From the NCBI RefSeq assembly GCF_030246945.1, contig NZ_CP126742.1, forward strand, positions 248,001 through 312,000: a stretch of DNA of 64,000 nucleotides, read 5' to 3'. Positions 39,796 to 48,644 of the stretch are shown here, in pieces. Position numbers and translations under genes: made by a program. The stretch is from Microbacterium sp. zg-Y1090 (GTDB lineage Bacteria; Actinomycetota; Actinomycetes; Actinomycetales; Microbacteriaceae). The notes beneath the pieces are model-generated. The model did not search any database and was not told the origin of the DNA. It worked only from the letters and a program-made list of their open reading frames with translations. The first letter of the stretch is position 1, and the number at the start of each line of letters is the position of its first letter.

Positions 39796-40848
39796 ATGAC
39801 CTCTCCCATCCCCGACACCGTCGCCCCGGCATCCGCAGCGCGTCGGACGCCGTCACCGCTTGTGAAGATGCTGGGCCTCACCGCGGGGCTCGGTGTGATC
39901 CTCGTCGTGCTGCTGATGCTGTTCGTGATGCCGTCGCTCAAGAGCGGCGCCCAGGACCTGCCGCTGGGTGTCGCCGGCGACGCTGCCGCCGTGACCCAGG
40001 TGCAGGAAGGGCTGGCGGATGCCGCGCCCGGCGCGTATGACGTCGTGACCTACGCGTCGGATGGCGACCTGCGCGCCGCCGTCGCTGCACGCGAGGTGGC
40101 CGGTGGTGTCGGGGTCGACGGGTCGGGAGTGACGGCCTATGTCGCGAGCGCCGCATCGCCCGCGATCTCCGGTGCCGTCACCGCCACCGCGCAAGCGCTC
40201 GGGCAGGCAGCGGGGGCTCCCGTGTCGGTCACCGATGTCGTGCCGCTGCCCGAGGCGGATCCCACCGGAATCGGCATCGGCGGGCTCGCGTTCCCGCTCG
40301 TGTTCGGCGGGATCGTGCCCGCCGTCGCCTTCCGCAAGGTGTTCGCACGCCACCTCGGTTGGGCGGTCGCCGGCATCGCCACCTTCTCCGTCATCGGCGG
40401 GACGATCGTCGCCGCAATCCTCGCCTTCGCGTTCGGCAGCATCGCCGCCGCGTCGTTCTGGCCGGTCGCGGGTGCGATGGCGCTCGGCATCGGTGCGCTG
40501 GCCCTCGCGCTCGCCGGGCTGCAGGAGGCATTCGGCGGCAAGGGGTTCACGATCGGCGCGATGGTGATGATGTTCATCGGCAACCCGCTGGCCGGCATCG
40601 CCACGGGCGCCGCCTGGCTGCCGGCCGGACTCGGCCTGGCGGGCCAGCTCCTTCCGCCGGGAGCCACGGGCACGCTGGTTCGGTCGGTCGCATACTTCGG
40701 CGGCACCGGCGGTGTGGTCGCGGGGCTCACGCTGGCCGGGTGGGCGGCGGCCGGCATCCTGCTGCTCGTCGTGGGCGCCCGGCGCCGCGCCGGACAGCAG
40801 GCCGCCGTCGCGGCCCCCGAGCCGATGCCCGTCGCCGTTCCCGCCTGA
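39796..40848 (+). CDS. YhgE/Pip-like ABC-2 membrane protein
   Basis: 350 residues. One N-terminal membrane segment (about residues 28-50) is followed by an external domain (about 55-155) and five or so hydrophobic segments in the C-terminal half (about 160-330). This topology and sequence style match the short YhgE/Pip-type ABC-2 proteins found beside TetR regulators. No ATPase is adjacent. Probable export or membrane role; substrate unknown. Confidence 0.72.
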   Translation: MTSPIPDTVAPASAARRTPSPLVKMLGLTAGLGVILVVLLMLFVMPSLKSGAQDLPLGVAGDAAAVTQVQEGLADAAPGAYDVVTYASDGDLRAAVAAREVAGGVGVDGSGVTAYVASAASPAISGAVTATAQALGQAAGAPVSVTDVVPLPEADPTGIGIGGLAFPLVFGGIVPAVAFRKVFARHLGWAVAGIATFSVIGGTIVAAILAFAFGSIAAASFWPVAGAMALGIGALALALAGLQEAFGGKGFTIGAMVMMFIGNPLAGIATGAAWLPAGLGLAGQLLPPGATGTLVRSVAYFGGTGGVVAGLTLAGWAAAGILLLVVGARRRAGQQAAVAAPEPMPVAVPA

Positions 40849-40935
40849 GAGTCGACGTCGCCCCGGGGCTGTCCGCCCCGGGGCTGTCGGCTGCCCCTCG
40901 GTGCCGACCCCGGGTGAGCGCGGCCGGCGCGCGGG

Positions 40936-41409
40936 TCAGGCCAGGGGCTTCTGCAGGAAGACCTGGTCGCTGCCGTCGCCGGGGACCCGCTCCGACTCGG
41001 TGTAGCCCTCGCGCTGGTACAGGCGAAGGTTCGCCTCGCTCAGCGATCCGGTGAACAGCTCGGCGGTCGTGGCTCCGGCATCCCGCCCGCGCTGCTCGAC
41101 CGCGGCGAGCAGCGTCGTGCCGATGCCGCGGCCCTGCTGGTCGGGGGCGATCGCGATGCGCCCGATGAGCAGGAGGTCGCCGTCGTGCCGGGCGCGTACC
41201 GCGCCGACGATGCGCGGGCCGTCGAGGGCGACGCAGCCGAGGTTGTCGGCGAGCTCCGCCTGAAGCTCCTCGAGCGTCTGCGTGAGCGGCGGCATGTCGG
41301 GGTCGCCGTAGATGAGCGCCTCGCTGACGAACGCCGCGCGCTGCAGGGTCATCACCTCGCCGGCATCCTCGGGGCGGATATCTCGGACCTCGATCTGCTC
41401 GTCGCTCAC
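40936..41409 (-). CDS. GNAT-family N-acetyltransferase
   Basis: 157 residues forming a single GNAT domain. The acetyl-CoA-binding motif A is [26 protein letters not shown] (about residues 91-116). The N-terminus [18 protein letters not shown] is typical. Substrate unknown. The GTG start is supported by TACGGT 6 nt upstream. Divergent from rlmN, with a cluster of the 67-bp elements in between. Confidence 0.88.
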   Translation of the reverse strand: MSDEQIEVRDIRPEDAGEVMTLQRAAFVSEALIYGDPDMPPLTQTLEELQAELADNLGCVALDGPRIVGAVRARHDGDLLLIGRIAIAPDQQGRGIGTTLLAAVEQRGRDAGATTAELFTGSLSEANLRLYQREGYTESERVPGDGSDQVFLQKPLA

Positions 41410-41415
41410 GTCGCC

Positions 41416-41421
41416 ACCGTA
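41416..41421 (-). promoter_or_regulatory. Leaderless -10 box for the GNAT gene
   Basis: TACGGT on the minus strand, ending 6 nt before GTG 41409. Confidence 0.6.
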
Positions 41422-41438
41422 ACGGCGCCCGGGGGGAC

Positions 41439-41463
41439 TCGAGTGTCGCTTGCGGTGGGTGCG
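41439..41463 (+). repeat. Partial copy of the 67-bp element
   Basis: Only the left arm CTCGAGTGTCGC is intact. The following GGTGGGTGCG resembles the reverse-strand inner block of the neighbouring copies, as if a copy had been deleted or fused. The stretch 41464-41537 has no gene. Confidence 0.6.
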
Positions 41464-41537
41464 TTGCCGCCCTATCGTGCGCCGTCCCTCCGGCCGCGCG
41501 CGCCGCGCCCCGCCGCGCCCAGCGCCGCGCTCCCCGC

Positions 41538-41605
41538 GCCGCTCCGATGTCGCGAATGGCGGGTGCGAGGCCCGTGGGTCTGTGCGGACGTGACACTCGA
41601 GCAGC
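41538..41605 (-). repeat. 68-bp inverted-repeat element, copy 9
   Basis: On the minus strand: GCTGCTCGAGTGTCAC, inner blocks GTCCGCAC and ACCCGCCATTC, then GCGACATCGGAGCGGC (one arm mismatch). Confidence 0.9.
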
Positions 41606-41640
41606 TCGCGACCGCGGCAGCATCGCGCCGCGCGCCCCGC

Positions 41641-41708
41641 GCCGCTCCGGTGTCGCTAATGGCGGGTGCGAGAGCCGCGGGACTGCGCGGACGTGACACT
41701 CGAGCAGC
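41641..41708 (-). repeat. 68-bp inverted-repeat element, copy 10
   Basis: On the minus strand: GCTGCTCGAGTGTCAC, GTCCGCGC, ACCCGCCATTA, GCGACACCGGAGCGGC. It starts 103 bp from copy 9. C-rich low-complexity DNA (CCCCGACCCCGAC type) follows to about 41800. Confidence 0.9.
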
Positions 41709-41853
41709 CCCGCCCCGACCCCGGCGCCCCACGCGACCCCGCCCCGACCCCCGACCCCGACCCCCGACCCCGACCCCAGCCCCACGCCCCAGCCGCGAGC
41801 GCCCACGCGCCGCCCCCGCGCGCCCGGCCAGCGCCCGCCCAGGACGACTCCCG

Positions 41854-41859
41854 TACCCT
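41854..41859 (+). promoter_or_regulatory. Leaderless -10 box of rlmN
   Basis: TACCCT ends 6 nt before ATG 41866. Confidence 0.6.
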
Positions 41860-41865
41860 GGGAAC

Positions 41866-43110
41866 ATGACCGATACCTCCCCCGTGCGCGCGACGAAACC
41901 GCGACAGGTTCGCCCGGCGACCGAGGGCTGGTCGCAGAAGAAGGATGCCGAGGGCCGCCCGCTGCTGCAGTTCGCGAGCCCGAAGCGCGGCAAGCCGCCC
42001 GTGCACCTGGCCGACCTCACCCCCGAGCAGCGGGTCGAGAAGGTCACGGAGCTCGGGATGCCGGGCTTCCGCGCGGCCCAGCTGGAGAAGCACTACTTCA
42101 CGCACTACACGGCCGACCCGGCCCACATGACCGATCTCCCCGCGGCCGGCCGCGAGGAGCTCGTGCACGGGCTGCTCCCTCCGCTGCTGACGGAGGTCAA
42201 GCGCCTCGAGACCGACCGCGGCGACACGATCAAGTTCCTGTGGAAGCTGCACGACGGCGCCCTCGTCGAGTCGGTGCTCATGCGGTACCCCGGCCGCATC
42301 ACGCTGTGCGTGTCGAGCCAGGCCGGCTGCGGCATGAACTGCCCGTTCTGCGCCACCGGCCAGGCGGGCCTGACCCGCAACATGTCGGCCGCCGAGATCG
42401 TCGACCAGGTCGTGCGCGCCAACCGCCTCATCGCCGAGGGCGGCCTCGGCGACCCCCGCAAGGTGGGCCACGAGGGCGAGCGCGTCACCAACATCGTCTT
42501 CATGGGGATGGGTGAGCCCCTCGCCAACTACAACCGCGTCATGCAGGCCGTCCGCACGATGGTCGACAAGAAGCACGGCCTGGGTATGAGCGCCCGTGGC
42601 GTCACGGTGTCGACGGTCGGCCTCGTGCCGGCGATCCGCAAGCTCGCCGATGAGGACATCCCCGTCACCTTCGCGCTCTCGCTGCACGCCCCCGACGACC
42701 TGCTGCGCGACGAGCTCATCCCGGTGAACTCCCGCTGGAAGGTCGACGAGGCGCTGGATGCCGCCCGCGAGTACTTCGACAAGACCGGCCGCCGCGTCTC
42801 GATCGAATACGCCCTCATCAAGGACATGAACGACCACGCGTGGCGCGCCGACCTGCTGGCCGAGAAGCTCAACGCGCGCGGCCGTGGCTGGGTGCACGTG
42901 AACCCCATCCCGCTGAACCCGACCCCGGGCTCCATCTGGACGTCGTCGGACAAGGACGTGCAGGACGAGTTCGTGCGCCGGCTCAACGACGCCGGCGTGC
43001 CCACGACCCTCCGCGACACGCGCGGCAAGGAGATCGACGGCGCGTGCGGTCAGCTGGTGGCGACCGAGGACGACGAGGTCGCCGCCGCCGGAGTCACGCC
43101 CGTCTCCTGA
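41866..43110 (+). CDS. rlmN: 23S rRNA (adenine-2503-C2)-methyltransferase RlmN
   Basis: 414 residues. A radical-SAM enzyme methylating A2503 of 23S rRNA and some tRNAs. The cluster motif CGMNCPFC gives C155, C159 and C162. [10 protein letters not shown] follows, and the C-terminal methyl-carrying cysteine is C394 in IDGACGQL. The N-terminal accessory domain (about residues 20-125) is present, so the length is full. The ATG follows TACCCT at 6 nt; upstream in-frame DNA is repeat sequence and not coding. A strong hairpin follows the gene. Confidence 0.96.
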   Translation: MTDTSPVRATKPRQVRPATEGWSQKKDAEGRPLLQFASPKRGKPPVHLADLTPEQRVEKVTELGMPGFRAAQLEKHYFTHYTADPAHMTDLPAAGREELVHGLLPPLLTEVKRLETDRGDTIKFLWKLHDGALVESVLMRYPGRITLCVSSQAGCGMNCPFCATGQAGLTRNMSAAEIVDQVVRANRLIAEGGLGDPRKVGHEGERVTNIVFMGMGEPLANYNRVMQAVRTMVDKKHGLGMSARGVTVSTVGLVPAIRKLADEDIPVTFALSLHAPDDLLRDELIPVNSRWKVDEALDAAREYFDKTGRRVSIEYALIKDMNDHAWRADLLAEKLNARGRGWVHVNPIPLNPTPGSIWTSSDKDVQDEFVRRLNDAGVPTTLRDTRGKEIDGACGQLVATEDDEVAAAGVTPVS

Positions 43111-43118
43111 CGTGCCGC

Positions 43119-43153
43119 GAGCCGGACGCCGCCGTGCAAGCGGCGCCCGGCTC
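43119..43153. terminator. Hairpin between convergent rlmN and ABC permease genes
   Basis: 14-bp arms GAGCCGGACGCCGC / GCGGCGCCCGGCTC with one mismatch and a 7-nt loop. It may terminate both strands. Confidence 0.75.
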
Positions 43154-43157
43154 GGCG

Positions 43158-44066
43158 TCACTCCTTGACAGCGCCGGCTGTCAGCCCCTGCACGATCCAC
43201 TTGCTCGCCAGTGCGAACATCGCCATCGTCGGCAGGATCGTCACGACCGCGGCCGCCGACATCGAGCCCCAGTCGACGTTGAACGTCGAGATGAAGCCGT
43301 TGAGCGCGGCGGGCACCGTGCGGTTCTCGGTGGAGTGCATGAGCACCACCGAGAGGAACAGCTCGTTCCAGCAGTTGACGAAATTGAAGATGAACGCGGC
43401 GATGATGCCGGGTGTCATGACCGGCACGAGCACACGGAAGAGGGCTCCCAGCCGGGAGCAGCCGTCGATCATGGCCGCCTCTTCGAGCGCGGCGGGCACA
43501 TTCTCGAAGAACCCGCGCAGCATGACCGTCGAGAACGGGATGCACACCGCGATGTAGACCAGGATCAGACCGAACTTGGAGTCCACGAGGCCCAGGTCCG
43601 ACATCATCGAGTACAGCGGTCCGAGCGCGATGAACGCCGGAATCATCTGCGTCAGCAGGAACGCGATCAGCACCGCTCCCTTGCTGCGGAACTCGAACCG
43701 CGACAGCACGAAGGCGCTGAGCAGCGCGATCAGGGTGGCGACCGCGCCCGCTGCCAAAGAGACGATCGCCGAGTTCATCAGGAAGACCCCGAACTGGCTC
43801 GTCGCGAACAGGTTCACGTAGTTCTGCACCGAGGGCTGGCTCGGCCAGTACTCGATGGGGAAGGCGTTCACCGTGGCGGGCGCCTTGAACGACGTCAGCG
43901 CAATCCAGTAGAGCGGGAACAGCGTGATGAGAAGCCATACCGCCAGCCCGGTGAACCGCAGCGCGCCGGTCACGGCGAATCGGCGACCCGACCCAGCGGG
44001 GCGGTGCGGCGGGGCGGCGGCGGATGCCGCGGGCGCAGGGGGAGCCACGGGGGCGAGTGCGGTCAC
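43158..44066 (-). CDS. Carbohydrate ABC transporter permease, MalG type
   Basis: 302 residues. An Ala/Pro-rich cytoplasmic N-terminus, about six membrane segments and the EAA loop (LEEAAMIDGCSRLGALFRVLVP, about residues 198-219) mark a CUT1 permease. The GTG at 44066 overlaps the upstream permease stop by 4 nt (GTGA). Last gene of the operon formed with the PLP enzyme, binding protein and first permease. No ATPase gene is present. Confidence 0.92.
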   Translation of the reverse strand: MTALAPVAPPAPAASAAAPPHRPAGSGRRFAVTGALRFTGLAVWLLITLFPLYWIALTSFKAPATVNAFPIEYWPSQPSVQNYVNLFATSQFGVFLMNSAIVSLAAGAVATLIALLSAFVLSRFEFRSKGAVLIAFLLTQMIPAFIALGPLYSMMSDLGLVDSKFGLILVYIAVCIPFSTVMLRGFFENVPAALEEAAMIDGCSRLGALFRVLVPVMTPGIIAAFIFNFVNCWNELFLSVVLMHSTENRTVPAALNGFISTFNVDWGSMSAAAVVTILPTMAMFALASKWIVQGLTAGAVKE

Positions 44067-45010
44067 TTGGTCACCTTCTTCATGGCGAGCAGGTAGAAGG
44101 CGCAGAAGACGAACAGCACCGCCACGACGATGAGCCCGATGGCGCTGGCGAGGCCGTAGTTGCCCTGCTGCGTGTAGTTGATCATCCAGGTGGTGATGAT
44201 GTGCGTCTGGTTCGCGGGTCCGCCCGCGGTCATCGCCCAGATGATGTCGGGGAAGTTGAAGATCCAGATGATGCGCAGGAGCACCGTCAGCAGCAGCGTC
44301 ATCGCGATGTACGGGATGATGATCGAGAACAGCTGCCGCACCCTGCCGGCGCCGTCCAGGCTCGCCGCTTCGAGCATCTCGTCCGGCACGGACTGCAGCG
44401 CGGCGAGGATCATGATCGCGAAGAACGTCACGCCGTACCAGATGTTCGCCGTGATGACCGCGACCATCGCCAGCTTCGGGTCGGCCAGCCAGGGGAGCGG
44501 CGAATCGATGAGCCCCGCCTTCATGAGCAGGTCGTTGATGACGCCGAACTCGGCGTTGAACATCCAGCGGAACAGCATGCCGATGAGGAAGCCCGAGACC
44601 GCCCAGGGGAAGAAGACGAGCGCCTGGTAGAGGCCGCGGAAACGGAAGCGCTTGCGCAGCGCGAGGGCGATCAGGAACCCGATGACGAACTGCGGCACCA
44701 GCGAGCACACCACCCACAGCACCGAGTTCCAGGCGACTGTCGGGAAGATCGGGTCCGCGAAGATCCGGGTGAAGTTGTCGAGGCCGACGAACGGCGTGGA
44801 CGTCAGATCCCAGAGGTTCCAGTCGCGGAAGGCCATGCCCGCGCCCTGGAGCATCGGGTAGTAGGTGAACCAGCTGACGAAGACGATCGCGGGCGCGAGG
44901 AACGCCAGGATCGTCCACCCGTGCCGGCTGCGGAACACGCGCCGCCGGCCGAGCGGGGCGGCCCCACCGGACAGGCCGGTGGGGCGCGCCTCGCGCGTGA
45001 GCAGCGACAT
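44063..45010 (-). CDS. Sugar ABC transporter permease, MalF type
   Basis: 315 residues. A basic cytoplasmic N-terminus precedes the first membrane segment (WTILAFLAPAIVFVSWF). The EAA loop is LEAASLDGAGRVRQLFSIIIP. It lies 2 bp after the binding-protein stop and overlaps the second permease. Substrate not deducible. Confidence 0.92.
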   Translation of the reverse strand: MSLLTREARPTGLSGGAAPLGRRRVFRSRHGWTILAFLAPAIVFVSWFTYYPMLQGAGMAFRDWNLWDLTSTPFVGLDNFTRIFADPIFPTVAWNSVLWVVCSLVPQFVIGFLIALALRKRFRFRGLYQALVFFPWAVSGFLIGMLFRWMFNAEFGVINDLLMKAGLIDSPLPWLADPKLAMVAVITANIWYGVTFFAIMILAALQSVPDEMLEAASLDGAGRVRQLFSIIIPYIAMTLLLTVLLRIIWIFNFPDIIWAMTAGGPANQTHIITTWMINYTQQGNYGLASAIGLIVVAVLFVFCAFYLLAMKKVTK

Positions 45011-45012
45011 CG

Positions 45013-46320
45013 TCAGTCCTGCTCGGCCGCGTACTTGTCGGTCCAGAAAGCGTCCCAGGACGCCAGCAGCTCAGCGGTGCTCATGTTGCCCAGCAGCACG
45101 CTCTGCACGTCCTGATCCGACTTCTGCGCCCACTCGGTCCACCAGCTGACCCCGCGCGGCTGCCTCACGTTGACGTAGGTCTCGGGGTTCTGCGTCATCG
45201 TGACGTAGCTGGTCCACGGGCCGGTGGAGTAGAACTCGTCCTCAGCTGCCTCGGCGATGATGGGCACCAGGCTGTTGGCCTGTGCGAACTCGGTGGCGGG
45301 CTCCGCCGACGACAGGAACTTCACGAGCTCAACGGCCTCCTCCTGATGCTCGCTGGCCTCGGCCACCCCCCACCCGGCGACGGCGAGCGGCTGCGCCGCC
45401 TTGCCGCCGGCGCCCACCAGCAGAGGAGCGGTGTCCCACTGCTCGTCGGTCAGGCTGGAAGCCTGCACGGTGGCGATGACCTCGGGATCCTGCAGCAGGA
45501 AGGCGGTCGATCCGTTCGTGAACCCGGCGACCATCTCCGGGTAGCCCCACGAGACGGCCGAGGGCGGCGAGGCCTGCTCGAAGAGGGCGAAGTAGGTGTC
45601 GACCGCGTCCTGCGCTTCGGGCGCGGAGAAGATGGTCGAGCCGTCCTGCAGCAGGAAGGCGTTGGCCGGGTCGAGGTCGTCGACGAGGTAGGCCTCGACG
45701 GCGGCGACGACGTTGGTGTTGCCGTTCGTGCCGCCACGGAAGGCGTACCCGTAGACGTTCTCGGCGGGATTCTGGATGGCGGAGGCCTGCTCGAGCAGTT
45801 CCTCCCAGCTGTGCGGCGGGCCGTCGAAGCCCGCAGCCTCGACGAGGTCGGCGCGGTAGAACAGCGACAGCCCGTAGAAGCCGTACGGCACGAAGTAGCT
45901 GGCGCCGTCCGAGACCGCGGCGGACTGGGCGTTCTCCGTGAGCGCGTCCCATCCGTCCCAGTTCTCCAGGTCGCCGGCCATGTCGTAGAGCCATCCGTTG
46001 TTCGAGAACGGTCCGACCGTGATGTCGCGCACTTCGAGCACGTCGACGCCTTTGCCGGACTGCAGCATCTGTTGGATGGTCTTGTCCGCCTGCTCCGTGG
46101 GCGGGGACACCAGCTCCACGGTCACTCCGGGGTTTTCCGCCTCGAAGGCGTCGAGCATCCCCCGGAGGACCTCGGTGCGAGCGGGGTTGGTCAGGCTCTC
46201 GACCATCTTCAGCGTGACGTCGCCGTCAGCCGTGTCTCCGGAGGATCCGGAGCAGGCGGTGAGGGCGAGCACGGCGGCGGTGCCGATGCCGACGGTGAGG
46301 GTCAGGCGGTTGCGCTTCAC
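45013..46320 (-). CDS. Extracellular solute-binding lipoprotein (family 1, sugar type)
   Basis: 435 residues. A lipoprotein signal peptide (MKRNRLTLTVGIGTAAVLAL, then LTAC with the lipidated cysteine at residue 23) is followed by a Ser/Gly/Asp linker. The mature part has the MalE-like two-lobe pattern (LDAFEAENPGVTVELVS, PYGFYGLSLFYRADLVEAAG, SWEELLEQA). It captures the substrate outside the membrane for the two permeases directly downstream. GAGGA precedes the ATG. Confidence 0.93.
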   Translation of the reverse strand: MKRNRLTLTVGIGTAAVLALTACSGSSGDTADGDVTLKMVESLTNPARTEVLRGMLDAFEAENPGVTVELVSPPTEQADKTIQQMLQSGKGVDVLEVRDITVGPFSNNGWLYDMAGDLENWDGWDALTENAQSAAVSDGASYFVPYGFYGLSLFYRADLVEAAGFDGPPHSWEELLEQASAIQNPAENVYGYAFRGGTNGNTNVVAAVEAYLVDDLDPANAFLLQDGSTIFSAPEAQDAVDTYFALFEQASPPSAVSWGYPEMVAGFTNGSTAFLLQDPEVIATVQASSLTDEQWDTAPLLVGAGGKAAQPLAVAGWGVAEASEHQEEAVELVKFLSSAEPATEFAQANSLVPIIAEAAEDEFYSTGPWTSYVTMTQNPETYVNVRQPRGVSWWTEWAQKSDQDVQSVLLGNMSTAELLASWDAFWTDKYAAEQD

Positions 46321-46393
46321 GATGTTCCTCGGTCTTTCTCTGTGTGGGGTGCAGGGCGTGCGCGACGGTGCGCGGCTTCCCGTTTCGGGTCGG

Positions 46394-47632
46394 TCAGGTC
46401 AGGTTCATGCTCTGGACGCGGGGGCTTCCGGCGCGGCGCAGGATCTCCGGGACGCAGCGCTCGACGAAGGCGGCGAAGTCCTCGGCCTCGGTGTACAGGT
46501 GCACCGACAGGCGGAAGTAGCCGCGACCTTCGTAGCTGGTGAAAGCGGTCTCCACCCCGGTGGCATCCAGCAGCAGCATGCGCAGCTCGTCGGCCTCTTC
46601 GCGGGTGGTGCCGAGGCCGTCCGGCAGGCGGATCAGTCGCATCGGGGGCACGGGCCGTGGCAGGTCGACCCGCGCGTCGTCGGAGATGTACGGCTGCAGA
46701 GCCTCGGCGATCACGGCCGCCCCGATGTCCGCCATCTGCCACATGCGCTCCCGGGCGCGCGCCCAGCCGTACTCGCGTTCGATGAACTCGATCGCTGCGG
46801 GCGCGGCGATGTAGCTGGTGGCATCGATCGTGCCCTGGGAGTCGAACCGGTCGGGGAACGGCTCGTCGCCGCCCCACGAGTCGATGAGAGGCCAAAGGTC
46901 CTGCCGGTCGTCGGCGCTGGTCACCAGCACCGCGGCCCCACGCGGGGCGCAAGCCCACTTGTGCAGGTTGCCGAACCACCAATCGCCGCCGCCCTGCCGT
47001 GCGGCGTCGGGGATCAGGCCGGGCGCGTGGGCGCCGTCGACGAGCACTCGGATGCCGTGCTCATGGGCCAGGGCCGTGATCTCCCGCGTCGGCAGTCGCA
47101 GCGCGGTGGGCGAGGTGACCTGGTCGATCACGATGAGTCGGGTGTGCGTGTTGAACGCGCGCCGGAACGCCTCCAGCACCTCAGCCTCGCCGTCGAACAT
47201 CCCCACACGCACCGTGCGGACGCGTGCGCCGTAGCGGCGGGCGAGCCGTGCGGCACCCATGGTGATGGCGCCGTAGCCGTGGTCCGTGACGAGGATCTCG
47301 TCGGACGGCTCGAGTCGCAGCGAGTTGTAGACCACCGTCGCCGCGGCCGAAGCATTCGGCACGAACACCGTGTCTTCGGGGCGCGCTCCCACGAACGGCG
47401 CGACCTCCCAGCGGGCAGTGCGGGTGTACTCCGCGACGCGGGGAAACCACCCGACAGGACTGGCGTCCGCGCGTCGGCGCAACTCGTCCTGGACCGCGAC
47501 GACCTCGCGCGGGACAGCCCCGAAGGAACCGTGGTTCAGATGCACGATTTCGGGATCCAACGGCCACGCGTCGCGAGCGAGCCGGCCCGATGCCAGGCGC
47601 GCTCGGAGCGAGGCGGGTGGAGGTATGGGCAT
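46394..47632 (-). CDS. Class-V PLP-dependent enzyme (isopenicillin-N-epimerase/cysteine-desulfurase-like)
   Basis: 412 residues. N-terminal block VHLNHGSFGAVPREV, cofactor aspartate and histidine in VDGAHAPGL, and the PLP lysine in GNLHKWACAPRGAA. This HKW context is found in the epimerase-like branch rather than in NifS/SufS. The reaction could be epimerisation, C-S lyase or transamination. ATG 47632 follows GAGGTCAC; the longer frame upstream runs through the regulatory region. It lies 73 bp upstream of the binding-protein gene and probably acts on the imported compound (inference). Confidence 0.85.
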   Translation of the reverse strand: MPIPPPASLRARLASGRLARDAWPLDPEIVHLNHGSFGAVPREVVAVQDELRRRADASPVGWFPRVAEYTRTARWEVAPFVGARPEDTVFVPNASAAATVVYNSLRLEPSDEILVTDHGYGAITMGAARLARRYGARVRTVRVGMFDGEAEVLEAFRRAFNTHTRLIVIDQVTSPTALRLPTREITALAHEHGIRVLVDGAHAPGLIPDAARQGGGDWWFGNLHKWACAPRGAAVLVTSADDRQDLWPLIDSWGGDEPFPDRFDSQGTIDATSYIAAPAAIEFIEREYGWARARERMWQMADIGAAVIAEALQPYISDDARVDLPRPVPPMRLIRLPDGLGTTREEADELRMLLLDATGVETAFTSYEGRGYFRLSVHLYTEAEDFAAFVERCVPEILRRAGSPRVQSMNLT

Positions 47633-47659
47633 GTGACCTCGTTGGTTCAGCGGGACGAC

Positions 47660-47700
47660 TTGTCGCACAACATTGCCATATAGGGTCCTCTCGTGAGGAC
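47660..47700. promoter_or_regulatory. Operator candidates in the FadR/PLP-enzyme divergent region
   Basis: TTGTCGCACAA (47660-47670) fits the FadR-subfamily pattern TNGTNNNACNA. A perfect dyad GTCCTC-TCGT-GAGGAC lies at 47685-47700. Both are upstream of the PLP-enzyme gene and between the divergent starts, so the FadR-family protein likely binds here. Confidence 0.5.
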
Positions 47701-47796
47701 GAATGGGCGATTTCTTCTCGAAGTCGTAATACAACTTGATGATCCTTGGGTGTCCGCGACAGACTCGGCGCACGCTCGGCGAGGGGGGTGGCGCGG

Positions 47797-48501
47797 GTGA
47801 CTGCACTGGACACGGCCCTGCAAGGGCTGCGAGCGCTGATCGCGGACGGCACTCTTCGTCCGGGCGACCGGCTCCCCAGTGAGGGTGAGCTGTGCGAGCG
47901 ACTGGGCGTGTCGCGCGGGTCGCTGCGGGAAGCCATCCGCATGCTCGCCGCACTGGGGGTTCTCGACACCCGGCACGGCTCGGGCAGCTACGTCGGCGAC
48001 CTGAATGCCGCAGACCTCATCAAGGCGCTGTCGCTGACCGTCGGGCTGCTCCCGCTCGAGTCGATCATCGAGCTGTACGAACTGCGGCGGGCACTCGAGG
48101 CCCACGCGGCGAGCCTGGCCGCCGCGCGCATCGACGACGAGACCGTGGCGCGGCTGGATCGGGTTCTCACCGCACTCGAAGCCGAGACCGACGACGAGCG
48201 GCAGTCCGACCTCGACCACGATTTCCACATGGGCATCGCCGCTGTCGCCGGCAATGCGGCACTCGCCAATCTCCTGGACGTCCTCCGGGCGCGCTCTCGC
48301 GCATATCGCATCTTCGCGACCGATGACGCGGCACGGATCAAGGTGCTGTCGGATGCGGGGCATCGTGCCGTGCTGCGCGGACTCGAGGCGCGCGACCCCG
48401 TCGCGGCATCCGCCGCTGCGGCCGGTCACGTCGCCCAGACGGAGTACTGGCTGCGAAAGCATCAGCCTCCTGCGGCGCCGCAAGGTTCCCCTGACGCGTG
48501 A
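47797..48501 (+). CDS. FadR-subfamily GntR transcriptional regulator (FCD domain)
   Basis: 234 residues. Winged helix-turn-helix at residues 1-70 (LRPGDRLPSEGELCERLGVSRGSLREAIRMLAALGVLD), then an all-helical FCD effector domain (about 85-220: ELRRALEAHAASLAA, DHDFHMGIAAVAGN, SDAGHRAVLRGLEARD) with metal-binding Asp/His positions. The GTG start follows GAGGGGGGT. Divergent from the PLP-enzyme/ABC operon, which it most likely represses until a carboxylate-type effector is present. Confidence 0.92.
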   Translation: MTALDTALQGLRALIADGTLRPGDRLPSEGELCERLGVSRGSLREAIRMLAALGVLDTRHGSGSYVGDLNAADLIKALSLTVGLLPLESIIELYELRRALEAHAASLAAARIDDETVARLDRVLTALEAETDDERQSDLDHDFHMGIAAVAGNAALANLLDVLRARSRAYRIFATDDAARIKVLSDAGHRAVLRGLEARDPVAASAAAAGHVAQTEYWLRKHQPPAAPQGSPDA

Positions 48502-48522
48502 CGTCGCCGTCATGGCACGCGG

Positions 48523-48568
48523 CCGCCCGCAAAGGGCGGGGGCTGCGGGCCGGACGGGAAGCCGGCCC
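48523..48568 (+). terminator. Two consecutive hairpins after the FadR-type gene
   Basis: CCGCCC-N5-GGGCGG (48523-48539) and GGGCCGG-N8-CCGGCCC (48547-48568) lie just downstream of the regulator stop. Confidence 0.65.
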
Positions 48569-48632
48569 TGACCCCCTGCTATCGCTCCGGCGCGGACCTG
48601 TCCAGCCCGGCCTTCGCCGTCTCGCGCGGCAG

Positions 48633-48638
48633 TAACGT
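48633..48638 (+). promoter_or_regulatory. Leaderless -10 box for the aldo/keto reductase gene
   Basis: TAACGT ends 6 nt before ATG 48645, excluding the in-frame TTG at 48639. Confidence 0.6.
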
Positions 48639-48644
48639 TTGAGG

